Under the pieces are notes generated by a model. It saw only the letters and a program-made list of their open reading frames with translations, made no database searches and had not been told where the DNA came from. DNA of 5,015 bases from Candidatus Sulfotelmatobacter sp. (lineage in GTDB: Bacteria > Acidobacteriota > Terriglobia > Terriglobales > Acidobacteriaceae), in the NCBI GenBank assembly GCA_030040725.1, contig JASHTD010000073.1, forward strand, positions 1 to 5,015. Direction: 5' to 3'. How positions within the stretch are numbered: position 1 is the first letter of the stretch; each line of letters begins with the position of its first letter. The translations under genes and the position numbers were made by a program. Below are positions 1-5,015 of this stretch, one piece after another.

Positions 1-750
1 GCCTTCAAGCACGTTATCGCGATTGACCGGTTCCCAAACGTGCCACTTCGCCTGCGGATACGCCTTTAAGAAAGCCCGCATCTGGTCGGCGAGCGCAGGC
101 GAAGAGATTGTCGGTGTGAGAATGCGAATGCCCGCACCTTGCAAGGCTTTCTGCACATTCAGCGGGCCGCGCATGGCGCTGACAAAGCTCTGCCAAGACC
201 GCAGGTCACCCATTTCCGTAACGCTCTGCGAGCGGTCGGGATCGTACATGGTGAGCAGCGACGCCTGCGCAAAAATATCGGTTCCGCCAAGCGACGCGGG
301 ATGCTGGGGATTGCCTTCAATTTTTGTCGGGCGCCCGAGATGGCTTTCCACGATCACCGGGCTCGCGTAGCCCCCGAGAGTCAGTGCGCTGGCGTAGAAC
401 ATGGGGCGGCCGGGAATGACATCCTCCGGCTGGCGAACGTAAGGAATGATCGGCTCCAGCGGCAGCTTGACGCAACCGGTCATGCCAGCGAGGGCCATGG
501 ACGCGCCCATCACTTTGAGGAATCCTCGGCGAGAGACCGACTCGACCCATTCGGAAGCACCCTTGGGAAATTCGCGATGCAGCGCTTCCTGAAATTCGGG
601 ATTGCCGGCGAGTTCTTCGAGGCTGCGCCAGTATTCGGGGCCGTTCGCCTTGTCAATTTCCGCGCGGACGGAATCGAGATTCAGCTTGCCTCGCTTGGAA
701 GGGCAAACCTCTTCGATCTTCACGAAGCCGTTTTGTTCATGCTTTTCCAT
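1..750 (-). CDS. actB: ActB, ACIII molybdopterin-oxidoreductase-like/iron-sulfur subunit (N-terminal 250 residues, cut by window edge)
   Basis: The minus strand is open from an ATG at 750-748 to the window edge, giving 250 codons and no stop. ActB is the large extracytoplasmic subunit of alternative complex III, which oxidises membrane quinol and passes electrons toward cytochrome c or a terminal oxidase. In the family, an N-terminal part resembling molybdopterin oxidoreductases (without the cofactor) is fused to a ferredoxin-like part with Fe-S clusters; that second part is outside this window. Visible here: an unusually long N-terminal extension (residues 1-70) with GPEYWRSLEELA at about 37-48 and EFPKGASEW at 60-68. 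A twin-arginine motif SRRGFLK follows (73-79), then a short hydrophobic stretch ending at Cys93. This internal Tat signal is the hallmark of the 'TAT-variant-translocated' group. MTGC at 90-93 could be a weak lipobox. GRPTKIEGNPQHPASLGGTD (139-158) is typical of the oxidoreductase fold. No clear Shine-Dalgarno precedes the ATG; the start is chosen because the extension matches the family. It lies 121 bases downstream of actA on the same strand. Confidence 0.93.
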   Translation of the reverse strand, partial: MEKHEQNGFVKIEEVCPSKRGKLNLDSVRAEIDKANGPEYWRSLEELAGNPEFQEALHREFPKGASEWVESVSRRGFLKVMGASMALAGMTGCVKLPLEPIIPYVRQPEDVIPGRPMFYASALTLGGYASPVIVESHLGRPTKIEGNPQHPASLGGTDIFAQASLLTMYDPDRSQSVTEMGDLRSWQSFVSAMRGPLNVQKALQGAGIRILTPTISSPALADQMRAFLKAYPQAKWHVWEPVNRDNVLEG

Positions 751-768
751 AATTCAGCTAGACGATAG

Positions 769-830
769 GGATCCTTCGACTCCGAATATGCTTCGCCTTG
801 CGAAGCATATTCTTCGCTCAGGATGACAAA
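769..830. repeat. Intergenic repeat with a perfect hairpin, copy 1 (between actA and actB)
   Basis: The element is framed by CTTCGACTCCG (774-784) and CGCTCAGGATGACA (815-828), both found again at 4882-4892 and 4896-4909. Between the frames is a perfect 13-bp stem (784-796 with 800-812) and a 3-base loop. The outer ATCCT (771-775) and AGGAT (820-824) can also pair, closing the whole unit. No T-tract follows on either strand, so it does not look like an intrinsic terminator. Frames of this kind are, from memory, frequent between genes in acidobacterial genomes; that is recollection and was not searched. It sits inside the presumed actA-actB transcript, ending about 20 bases before the actB start. 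It could stabilise an mRNA end or set subunit ratios, which is inference. Confidence 0.8.
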
Positions 831-871
831 AACATAAACGCCAAAAAACAAGACTCATCGGCAATAGCTCA

Positions 872-1570
872 TCACCGATGACACGTGTTGCAACTGGTAA
901 TGTCGTGAACGCTGCGAACTTCGTACTTCTTGAGCAGCGCCGATCCCAGGGCTTCCTGATCCGTGAAACTTGTTCCATCAACTACGACCGGCTTTGTATC
1001 GGAAGGTTCCTGGTAACGCATGTTGAATACCTGATCACGCGGACGCAAATACTTTTCCGGAGCGCGATGGCAATTCAGGCACCACTCCATCTGCAGCGAT
1101 TCCTGCTGGTACATGAGCGGCATCTGATCGACCGGACCATGGCACGTGTTGCAGCCTACTCCCTTGGTGACATGAATGCTGTGATTGAAAAAAACAAAAT
1201 CGGGAAGGGTGTTGACTCGCGTCCATTGCAGCGACTCGCCGGAGCGATAGCTGGCGCGAACCGGCTCTAGCATGTCGGCATTGGTCCAGATCTGCGAATG
1301 GCAGTTCATGCAGGTCTTGGTGGGCGGGATTCCGGCGAAACTGGAAACCTCCACCGAGGTATGGCAATAACGGCAATCGATGCCGAGGCCGGAGACGTGA
1401 TGCTGATGGCTGAAGGGCACCGGCTGCGGTTTGCGCACACCCGCGTAGGTAAGGTAAGGCGAGCCCTGAACTTCATAACCGATCCAGCCGAGCGCGACCA
1501 TGGCGAAGACAGCGCCAAAAATCGTGACGCGGGCCAGAGTGTTGGTGCTGCGGTGAAAGATCTGCGACAT
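872..1570 (-). CDS. actA: ActA, membrane-anchored pentaheme cytochrome c of alternative complex III
   Basis: This 232-residue protein is a c-type cytochrome subunit of alternative complex III and relays electrons on the outer side of the cytoplasmic membrane. It has five CxxCH heme sites: CRYCH (66-70), CMNCH (87-91), CNTCH (140-144), CLNCH (164-168) and CNTCH (227-231). The last His is the penultimate residue. Five hemes match ActA of the characterised Rhodothermus complex. A single uncleaved membrane helix lies at about residues 13-32, with a basic stretch before it (HRSTNTLAR). Extra histidines in VPFSHQHH (51-58) and FFNHSIH (127-133) are placed as distal heme ligands in cytochrome c7-type folds. 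The start MSQIFHR fits the family opening, though no strong ribosome binding site precedes it. It is the first gene of the act cluster here, followed by actB on the same strand. Heme attachment requires export and a cytochrome c maturation system encoded elsewhere. Confidence 0.95.
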   Translation of the reverse strand: MSQIFHRSTNTLARVTIFGAVFAMVALGWIGYEVQGSPYLTYAGVRKPQPVPFSHQHHVSGLGIDCRYCHTSVEVSSFAGIPPTKTCMNCHSQIWTNADMLEPVRASYRSGESLQWTRVNTLPDFVFFNHSIHVTKGVGCNTCHGPVDQMPLMYQQESLQMEWCLNCHRAPEKYLRPRDQVFNMRYQEPSDTKPVVVDGTSFTDQEALGSALLKKYEVRSVHDITSCNTCHR

Positions 1571-1652
1571 GCTTACTTACGAGCTTTCAGGAGACGCGCA
1601 TAGGACGCAATCGCCCTCAGAAAAGTTGCTGGTTCGTTATTGGAGCGCGAGA

Positions 1653-1673
1653 GAAAATTCCCACAAAATTTTC
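1653..1673. repeat. Inverted repeat in the act leader, possible operator
   Basis: GAAAATT (1653-1659) and AATTTTC (1667-1673) form a perfect 7-bp inverted repeat with a 7-base centre. It lies about 15-35 bases downstream of the start point implied by the proposed act promoter, where a repressor or a transcript hairpin could act. The arms are almost all A/T in an AT-rich region, so chance is a real alternative. Confidence 0.3.
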
Positions 1674-1695
1674 ACGCTGTCTAATGAAACAGGAG

Positions 1696-1724
1696 ATTAT
1701 AAATATTTCTCGCGAAGTTGTCTC
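1696..1724 (-). promoter_or_regulatory. Candidate sigma70-type promoter for actA-actB
   Basis: On the minus strand a perfect TATAAT (1701-1696) lies 17 bases from GAGACA (1724-1719), which matches four of six positions of the -35 consensus. Transcription would start near 1689 and leave a leader of roughly 118 bases before actA. The region is AT-rich, as promoters often are, but chance TATAAT boxes are also more likely in such DNA. Confidence 0.5.
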
Positions 1725-1761
1725 GTGTTTGAGACCTTTGAGCGAAAAAAATCTCAAAAGG
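1720..1761. repeat. Two adjacent small inverted repeats beside the act promoter
   Basis: GTCTC (1720-1724) and GAGAC (1731-1735) form a 5-bp stem with a 6-base loop, overlapping the proposed -35 box of the act promoter. Next to it, CCTTTGAG (1735-1742) pairs with CTCAAAAGG (1753-1761) over eight pairs with one bulged A. The two stems share base 1735. They could be protein-binding sites for act control or a weak end for the upstream aldehyde dehydrogenase transcript. The sequence does not decide between these. Confidence 0.3.
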
Positions 1762-1836
1762 AAACTCTTCAGAAACAGGAAAATTCGAGCGCAGAGAGCA
1801 TCAAAATCTTCTTTCTCCTAGGCGCCTTCGCCTTTC

Positions 1837-3282
1837 TTAACGCAGATTCATCACCAGTAATTTTGGTTCGGTCATTTCTTCGATGGCGTAACGCAAGCCC
1901 TCGCGTCCAATGCCGGAATCTTTTACGCCGCCATAGGGCATTTGATCGATGCGGAACGAAGGGATGTCGCCGGCAATCAGCGCGCCCACTTCCAATTCGT
2001 CATAAGCCTGGAAGAGCAGCTTGGCGTCACGCGCGAAAATTCCAGCCTGCAAGCCGTAATTGGAGTTGTTGATGCGGCGAAGCGCTTCGTCGAAATTCTG
2101 ATAAGGCTCGACGGTCACAACCGGGCCAAAAATTTCCTGGCAGTTTACTTTCATTTCCGGCCTGGTTGCGGTGAGCACGGTTGGTTCGACGACAGAGCCA
2201 TGGCGCTGGCCGCCGCAGAGCAGGCGAGCTCCGGCGCGAACTGCTTCGTCGATCCACTGTGTGACGCGGACCGCGTCACTCTCGCGGATCAGCGGACCGA
2301 GGTCGGTCGATTCTTGCATGGGATCGCCGGTCTTCAGTTTCTCCACGCCTTTCACCAGAAGATCGGTGAACTTGCCGTAGACGGAATGCTCAACCAGAAT
2401 ACGCTGCACGGAAATGCACGTCTGGCCGGCGTAGCCGAAGCTGCCGGCAATGCAGCGCTCGGCCGCGTAATCGAGATCGGCATCGCTATGCACGAGAGCG
2501 GCGGCATTGCCACCTAACTCCAGCACGACTTTCTTTTTCCCGGCGCGGCGCTTGATGTCCCAGCCCACGGGCACGCTGCCGGTAAAGCTGATCAGCTTGA
2601 TGCGATCGTCGGTGACGAGAAGGCTGGCATCATCGTTGGAAAGTGGCAGGACATTGAGGCCGCCATCCGGCCATCCCGCCTGCTGCACACACTCGGCGAG
2701 AAGCAGCGCGCAAAGCGGAGTTTGCGGCGCGGGCTTGAGAACCATCGAGCATCCGGCGGCCATGGCTGGCGCGACTTTGTGCGCGACCAGATTCAACGGA
2801 AAATTAAATGGTGTAATGCCGGCGATGGGTCCGAGGGGATAGCGCTTGACGATGCCCCAGCGTCCGGCGGTGAACTCCTGCCAGTCCAGGGGGAGATATT
2901 CGCCGTAAATGCGAGTGGCTTCTTCAGCGGCAATATTGAAGATGAAAATCGCACGGTCGACTTCAATGCGCGCCAGCCGGATGGGCTTGCCAGCTTCCTG
3001 CGCCAAGGTGCGGGCAAATTCGTCGCGGCGCTCAAGCAGTTGCTGCGCGATGCGGCGCAGCACGCGCTGGCGCTCAAACGCGGGCAACCGTTTGGTGGTG
3101 CCAAAAGCCTTGACGGAGGCGGCAATGGCGGCTTCGGCGTGTTGGCGGCGCGCCTGCGTGACTCGCCCTACGAGACTGCCATCGTAAGGGGCGTGCACTT
3201 CGACGATATCGCCGTCGTCGATCCATCGGCCGTCCATAAAAAATCCATGGGTTGCCACCGGCGCGACCGTCATCTCCGCCAT
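1837..3282 (-). CDS. NAD(P)-dependent aldehyde dehydrogenase (ALDH superfamily)
   Basis: This complete 481-residue enzyme oxidises an aldehyde to the acid with NAD+ or NADP+; family members of this length are soluble cytoplasmic enzymes. The cofactor domain shows PFNFP (158-162), with Asn160 as the oxyanion-hole residue, Lys183 in KPAPQTP, and FTGS (233-236). Glu255 in LELGGN is the general base. Cys289 in GYAGQTCIS is the catalytic nucleophile, and EIFGPV (383-388) contacts the nicotinamide ribose. All key residues are present. The GYAGQTC-ISVQR block resembles the GapN/lactaldehyde-dehydrogenase-like subgroups (y4uC-type) more than betaine-aldehyde or methylmalonate-semialdehyde enzymes, so the substrate is unknown. 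The start is well supported by GGGGAGGT (3295-3288) five bases before the ATG, and a TATAAT lies further upstream. It is divergent from the amidase gene and 266 bases upstream of actA on the same strand; I infer a separate transcript. Confidence 0.95.
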   Translation of the reverse strand: MAEMTVAPVATHGFFMDGRWIDDGDIVEVHAPYDGSLVGRVTQARRQHAEAAIAASVKAFGTTKRLPAFERQRVLRRIAQQLLERRDEFARTLAQEAGKPIRLARIEVDRAIFIFNIAAEEATRIYGEYLPLDWQEFTAGRWGIVKRYPLGPIAGITPFNFPLNLVAHKVAPAMAAGCSMVLKPAPQTPLCALLLAECVQQAGWPDGGLNVLPLSNDDASLLVTDDRIKLISFTGSVPVGWDIKRRAGKKKVVLELGGNAAALVHSDADLDYAAERCIAGSFGYAGQTCISVQRILVEHSVYGKFTDLLVKGVEKLKTGDPMQESTDLGPLIRESDAVRVTQWIDEAVRAGARLLCGGQRHGSVVEPTVLTATRPEMKVNCQEIFGPVVTVEPYQNFDEALRRINNSNYGLQAGIFARDAKLLFQAYDELEVGALIAGDIPSFRIDQMPYGGVKDSGIGREGLRYAIEEMTEPKLLVMNLR

Positions 3283-3287
3283 TTCTT

Positions 3288-3295
3288 ACCTCCCC
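3288..3295 (-). promoter_or_regulatory. Strong Shine-Dalgarno of the aldehyde dehydrogenase
   Basis: GGGGAGGT on the minus strand lies five bases before the ATG at 3282. It contains the full GGAGGT anti-16S core at good spacing and fixes the start over the alternative Met at codon 4. It is the only strong ribosome binding site in the window. Confidence 0.85.
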
Positions 3296-3317
3296 AGACG
3301 TGAACGGACCCTGTTCG

Positions 3318-3323
3318 ATTATA
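3318..3323 (-). promoter_or_regulatory. Candidate -10 box for the aldehyde dehydrogenase
   Basis: A perfect TATAAT on the minus strand lies 35 bases before the ATG, which would give a leader of about 28 bases carrying the strong ribosome binding site. At 16-18 bases upstream there is only a weak -35 (AAGGCA or shifts of it), so the promoter would depend on its -10 or on an activator. Confidence 0.5.
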
Positions 3324-3406
3324 GGCCGAAGAGCAAAGGTTGCCTTTTTCTGAGGGTTGAAAATCTTGAAACTCTGGACAGGCGGAAGACTGGGCGACTC
3401 GGCTAA

Positions 3407-3412
3407 TACAAT
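3407..3412 (+). promoter_or_regulatory. Weak candidate -10 box for the amidase gene
   Basis: TACAAT matches five of six positions of the -10 consensus and lies 19 bases before the amidase ATG, which would give a very short leader. No convincing -35 lies 16-18 bases upstream; TGGACA at 3375-3380 is a good match but 26 bases away. Two TTGAAA boxes at 3357-3362 and 3366-3371 have no matching -10 at normal spacing. Confidence 0.2.
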
Positions 3413-3431
3413 GGAAGGCGCATTGATCTGA
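3411..3431 (+). other. Six-codon open frame abutting the amidase start
   Basis: ATG GAA GGC GCA TTG ATC TGA encodes MEGALI, and its stop is immediately followed by the amidase ATG (TGAATG). It is in the same frame as the amidase, so it also blocks any longer amidase start. It contains GGAAGG (3413-3418), 13 bases before the amidase start, which is long for a Shine-Dalgarno. Stop-start contact of this kind can couple translation, but the mini-frame has no obvious ribosome binding site of its own and may be chance. Confidence 0.25.
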
Positions 3432-4790
3432 ATGCATTCTTTGGAAACCATTACCGAGCTGGTTCCGCGACTACAACGAAAAGAAGTGTCGCCAGTCGAG
3501 CTGACACGCGCGTGCTTGCAGCGGATTGAAAAGCTCAATTCTGCGCTGAATGCGTTTATTACCGTGACCGCCGATTCGGCGATGGATGACGCGCGGAGAG
3601 CGGAAAGTGAGATTGCGCGCGGAGGATGGCGCGGGCCGCTCCACGGGATTCCGGTGGCCTTGAAGGATCTGATCGATACGGCGGGCGTACGGACGACGGC
3701 GGCGAGCAAGGTATTTGAAAGTCGCGTGACGGAGCAAGACGCAGAGGTGGTGCGGCGGCTACGGCAGGCCGGGGCGGTGATTCTCGGCAAAAACAACTTG
3801 CATGAGTTCGCCTACGGTGGAAGCTCGCTGGTCGGTTTTTTCGGCGATGTTCACAACCCCCGGAACGCTGAACATATTGCGGGAGGATCCTCGGGAGGGT
3901 CGGCTGCTGCGGTTGCTGCCGGTTTATGTTATGCGGCGATTGGCACCGATACTGCGGGGTCGATTCGCGAACCGGCGGCGTTGTGCGGTTGCGCGGGATT
4001 GAAGCCGACGTATGGTCGGGTTTCGGCACGCGGCGTGATTCCTCTTTCGTGGTCGCTCGATCATGTAGGGCCGATTGCGGCGAGCGTTGGCGATGCGGCA
4101 ATCGTTCTGCAGGCGATAGCGGGCTACGATGCGCTCGATATATGCAGCGCGAATATCCCGGTGAGCGATTACGTCTCGGCTCGGGATGAGGTCACGAAAA
4201 CTTTGCGGGTGGGAATTCCGCGGGCATATTTTTATGACGATCTGGATGATGAAGTCAGCGCGGCGGTGGAGCAGGCGATCGGCACGATTCGAAGGATGGT
4301 TGCCGAAGTGCGGGAGGTGAAGCTCGATGTGCCAACCGATCGCGTGGTGCAACTGGCGGAATCGTATGCCTATCACGCCGATAACGTCGCGCGGGCGCCC
4401 GAGCTCTATCAGCCGGAGACGTTGCGGCGGATTCGGCTCGGCGAGAAAATTTCCGCGGCGGAATACATCCAGCGGCGGCGCGAACTGGATGAACAGCGCC
4501 GACGCGCACACGAAATCTTTGCCGATGTGGACTTGCTGGTTACGCCAACCACGCCGATTTCTGCGCCGAAGATTGCCGATCTGAAGAAAGATCCTGCGGC
4601 GCTGCGGCCGGCGGAGCTGATTCTGCTGCGCAACACGCGTCCGTTTAATGTATGGGGACTGCCGGCGATTTCGGTGCCGTGCGGGGCTACGAAGGCCGGA
4701 TTGCCGATCGGGTTGCAGATTGCCGGGCCGCAGTGGCGGGAGGATTTGGTGCTAGGGTTGGCGGCGGCGTACGAGCGAATGACAAGATGA
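3432..4790 (+). CDS. Amidase-signature family hydrolase
   Basis: This complete 452-residue enzyme belongs to the Ser-cisSer-Lys amidases, which hydrolyse C-N amide bonds. The triad is visible: Lys78 in PVALKDLIDTAG, cis-Ser153 in AGGSSGGSAAAVAAG, and nucleophile Ser177 in GTDTAGSIREPA. The 75- and 24-residue spacings equal those of GatA and FAAH. One small departure is Ala175 where DTGGS is usual. The N-terminal helices (KEVSPVELTRACLQRIE, about 17-33) and the C-terminal GLPAISVPCG (409-418) followed by GLPIGLQIAGP (423-433) are standard. It is shorter than typical GatA (about 480-490), and its RRRELDEQRRRAHEIF and RNTRPFNVWGLPAIS segments look like general or allophanate-hydrolase-like amidases, so I do not call it gatA. 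No gatB or gatC is adjacent. No signal peptide or membrane segment is evident, so it is probably cytoplasmic. The start is the first possible Met, because an in-frame stop lies directly upstream; the ribosome binding site is weak. Substrate unknown. Confidence 0.93.
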   Translation: MHSLETITELVPRLQRKEVSPVELTRACLQRIEKLNSALNAFITVTADSAMDDARRAESEIARGGWRGPLHGIPVALKDLIDTAGVRTTAASKVFESRVTEQDAEVVRRLRQAGAVILGKNNLHEFAYGGSSLVGFFGDVHNPRNAEHIAGGSSGGSAAAVAAGLCYAAIGTDTAGSIREPAALCGCAGLKPTYGRVSARGVIPLSWSLDHVGPIAASVGDAAIVLQAIAGYDALDICSANIPVSDYVSARDEVTKTLRVGIPRAYFYDDLDDEVSAAVEQAIGTIRRMVAEVREVKLDVPTDRVVQLAESYAYHADNVARAPELYQPETLRRIRLGEKISAAEYIQRRRELDEQRRRAHEIFADVDLLVTPTTPISAPKIADLKKDPAALRPAELILLRNTRPFNVWGLPAISVPCGATKAGLPIGLQIAGPQWREDLVLGLAAAYERMTR

Positions 4791-4796
4791 TGTGAT

Positions 4797-4863
4797 TCCC
4801 ACCCCTTGAAGGCCGCGACGGTGGGACCGCGAAGACAAAAACGCCGCGTAGAGCTGCCACCGT
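4797..4863. repeat. Competing inverted repeats downstream of the amidase
   Basis: TCCCACC (4797-4803) and GGTGGGA (4820-4826) form a 7-bp inverted repeat with a 16-base loop. The same right arm, read as ACGGTGG (4818-4824), can instead pair with CCACCGT (4857-4863). The two stems exclude each other. No T-tract follows either, so they are not standard terminators, although they occupy the place where amidase transcription should end. Confidence 0.4.
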
Positions 4864-4875
4864 GCACCAGTGATA

Positions 4876-4911
4876 GAGACTCTTCGACTCCGCAGCGCTC
4901 AGGATGACAGT
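4876..4911. repeat. Intergenic repeat, copy 2 (short centre)
   Basis: CTTCGACTCCG (4882-4892) and CGCTCAGGATGACA (4896-4909) repeat the two frames of the element at 769-830. Here the frames are separated by only three bases (4893-4895), where the other copy has a 30-base hairpin core. It lies in the spacer after the amidase, which fits an intergenic repeat family. Confidence 0.75.
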
Positions 4912-4951
4912 CGTTTTTGCTTCCGCATCTACCTTCACGCCAAATCGCTGC

Positions 4952-5015
4952 TTAATCCACTGATCTCACATCATCGGGCAGCATTAGCACGAACATGCAA
5001 TCGCCGGTGGCGGTC
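4952..5015 (-). CDS. Possible C-terminal fragment of a gene entering from the right
   Basis: On the minus strand the frame from 5014 down to a TAA at 4954-4952 is open for 20 codons and ends GDCMFVLMLPDDVRSVD. The other two minus frames hit stops sooner. The fragment is too short to assign to a family, and 20 open codons can occur by chance. If real, this gene converges on the amidase and the repeat-bearing spacer lies between the two gene ends. Confidence 0.3.
   Translation of the reverse strand, partial: TATGDCMFVLMLPDDVRSVD

Larger units (their letters stand above)
1571..1836. other. AT-rich spacer between the aldehyde dehydrogenase stop and actA start
   Basis: These 266 bases are clearly richer in A and T than the flanking genes, and I see no credible gene in them. 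They hold the likely act promoter and leader and several small inverted repeats, listed separately. No standard intrinsic terminator for the aldehyde dehydrogenase is evident. The small stem GGCG-CCTT-CGCC (1821-1832) just after its stop has only four pairs and no adjoining T-run. An A7 run at 1745-1751 (T7 on the minus strand) lies in the loop of the 1735-1761 stem and not after it. Confidence 0.6.

Noticed and set aside
139..768. Long open frame on the plus strand, opposite actB
   Set aside because: It is antisense to a clearly recognised ActB reading frame with a Tat motif, has no family features, and is expected from the codon bias of the gene below it.
754..981. Small minus-strand frame overlapping the actA end and the spacer
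   Set aside because: Its C-terminal residues are just the translated intergenic repeat, and the rest overlaps actA in another frame.
1821..1832. GGCG-CCTT-CGCC stem as terminator of the aldehyde dehydrogenase
   Set aside because: It has only four base pairs and no T-run directly after it on the minus strand; it is too weak to call.
1942..3303. Open frames on the plus strand opposite the aldehyde dehydrogenase
   Set aside because: All lie antisense to a complete enzyme with every catalytic motif intact, and their compositions are arginine/alanine-rich shadows.
3432..4790. Assignment of the amidase as GatA, the Glu/Asp-tRNA amidotransferase A subunit
   Set aside because: The protein is shorter than GatA, its C-terminal half matches general amidases better, and no gatB or gatC is adjacent.
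3074..4867. Open frames on the minus strand opposite the amidase, some running into the aldehyde dehydrogenase region
   Set aside because: They are antisense to a complete amidase. The sequences are low in complexity and rich in arginine, proline and serine, with no recognisable domain.
4687..4938. Small minus-strand frame over the amidase end and repeat copy 2
   Set aside because: It is a product of the repeat plus the antisense of the amidase, with no independent coding signal.
1..5015. CRISPR array, tRNA or rRNA gene, prophage or transposase
   Set aside because: No regularly spaced repeats, no cloverleaf or rRNA-like segments, and no recombinase, phage or transposase motifs were seen on either strand.

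Overview
The window reads as ordinary chromosomal DNA from a free-living, GC-rich bacterium, most likely an acidobacterium (Terriglobia / Koribacter type). Two observations point there. The left side carries the start of an alternative complex III (ACIII) locus, with ActA-like and ActB-like proteins. Two intergenic spacers carry a short repeat framed by CTTCGACTCCG and CGCTCAGGATGACA, which I recall as common between acidobacterial genes. No rRNA or universal marker is present, so the taxon is an inference.

Layout from left to right. Positions 1-750 (minus) hold the first 250 codons of ActB, cut by the window edge. Positions 751-871 are a spacer with a hairpin-containing repeat. Positions 872-1570 (minus) encode ActA, a membrane-anchored pentaheme cytochrome c. 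Positions 1571-1836 are an AT-rich spacer with a good promoter candidate for the act genes and several small inverted repeats. Positions 1837-3282 (minus) encode an aldehyde dehydrogenase with a strong ribosome binding site and its own TATAAT box. Positions 3283-3431 are a divergent promoter region. Positions 3432-4790 (plus) encode an amidase-signature hydrolase. Positions 4791-4951 are a spacer with inverted repeats and a second copy of the intergenic repeat. Positions 4952-5015 (minus) may be the last codons of another gene entering from the right.

How the genes work together. ActA and ActB are subunits of the same quinol:electron-acceptor oxidoreductase, which replaces the bc1 complex in many bacteria, and they are probably cotranscribed toward the left edge. 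The aldehyde dehydrogenase lies upstream on the same strand but has its own promoter and a 266-base gap to actA, so it is probably a separate unit. It is divergent from the amidase. Nothing in the sequence ties either enzyme to a specific substrate or to ACIII.

I found no mobile element, CRISPR array, RNA gene, defence system or biosynthetic cluster. The points most worth a second look are the repeat inserted between actA and actB, the different centres of its two copies, and the six-codon open frame whose stop abuts the amidase start. I do not see an undescribed multi-gene system here.
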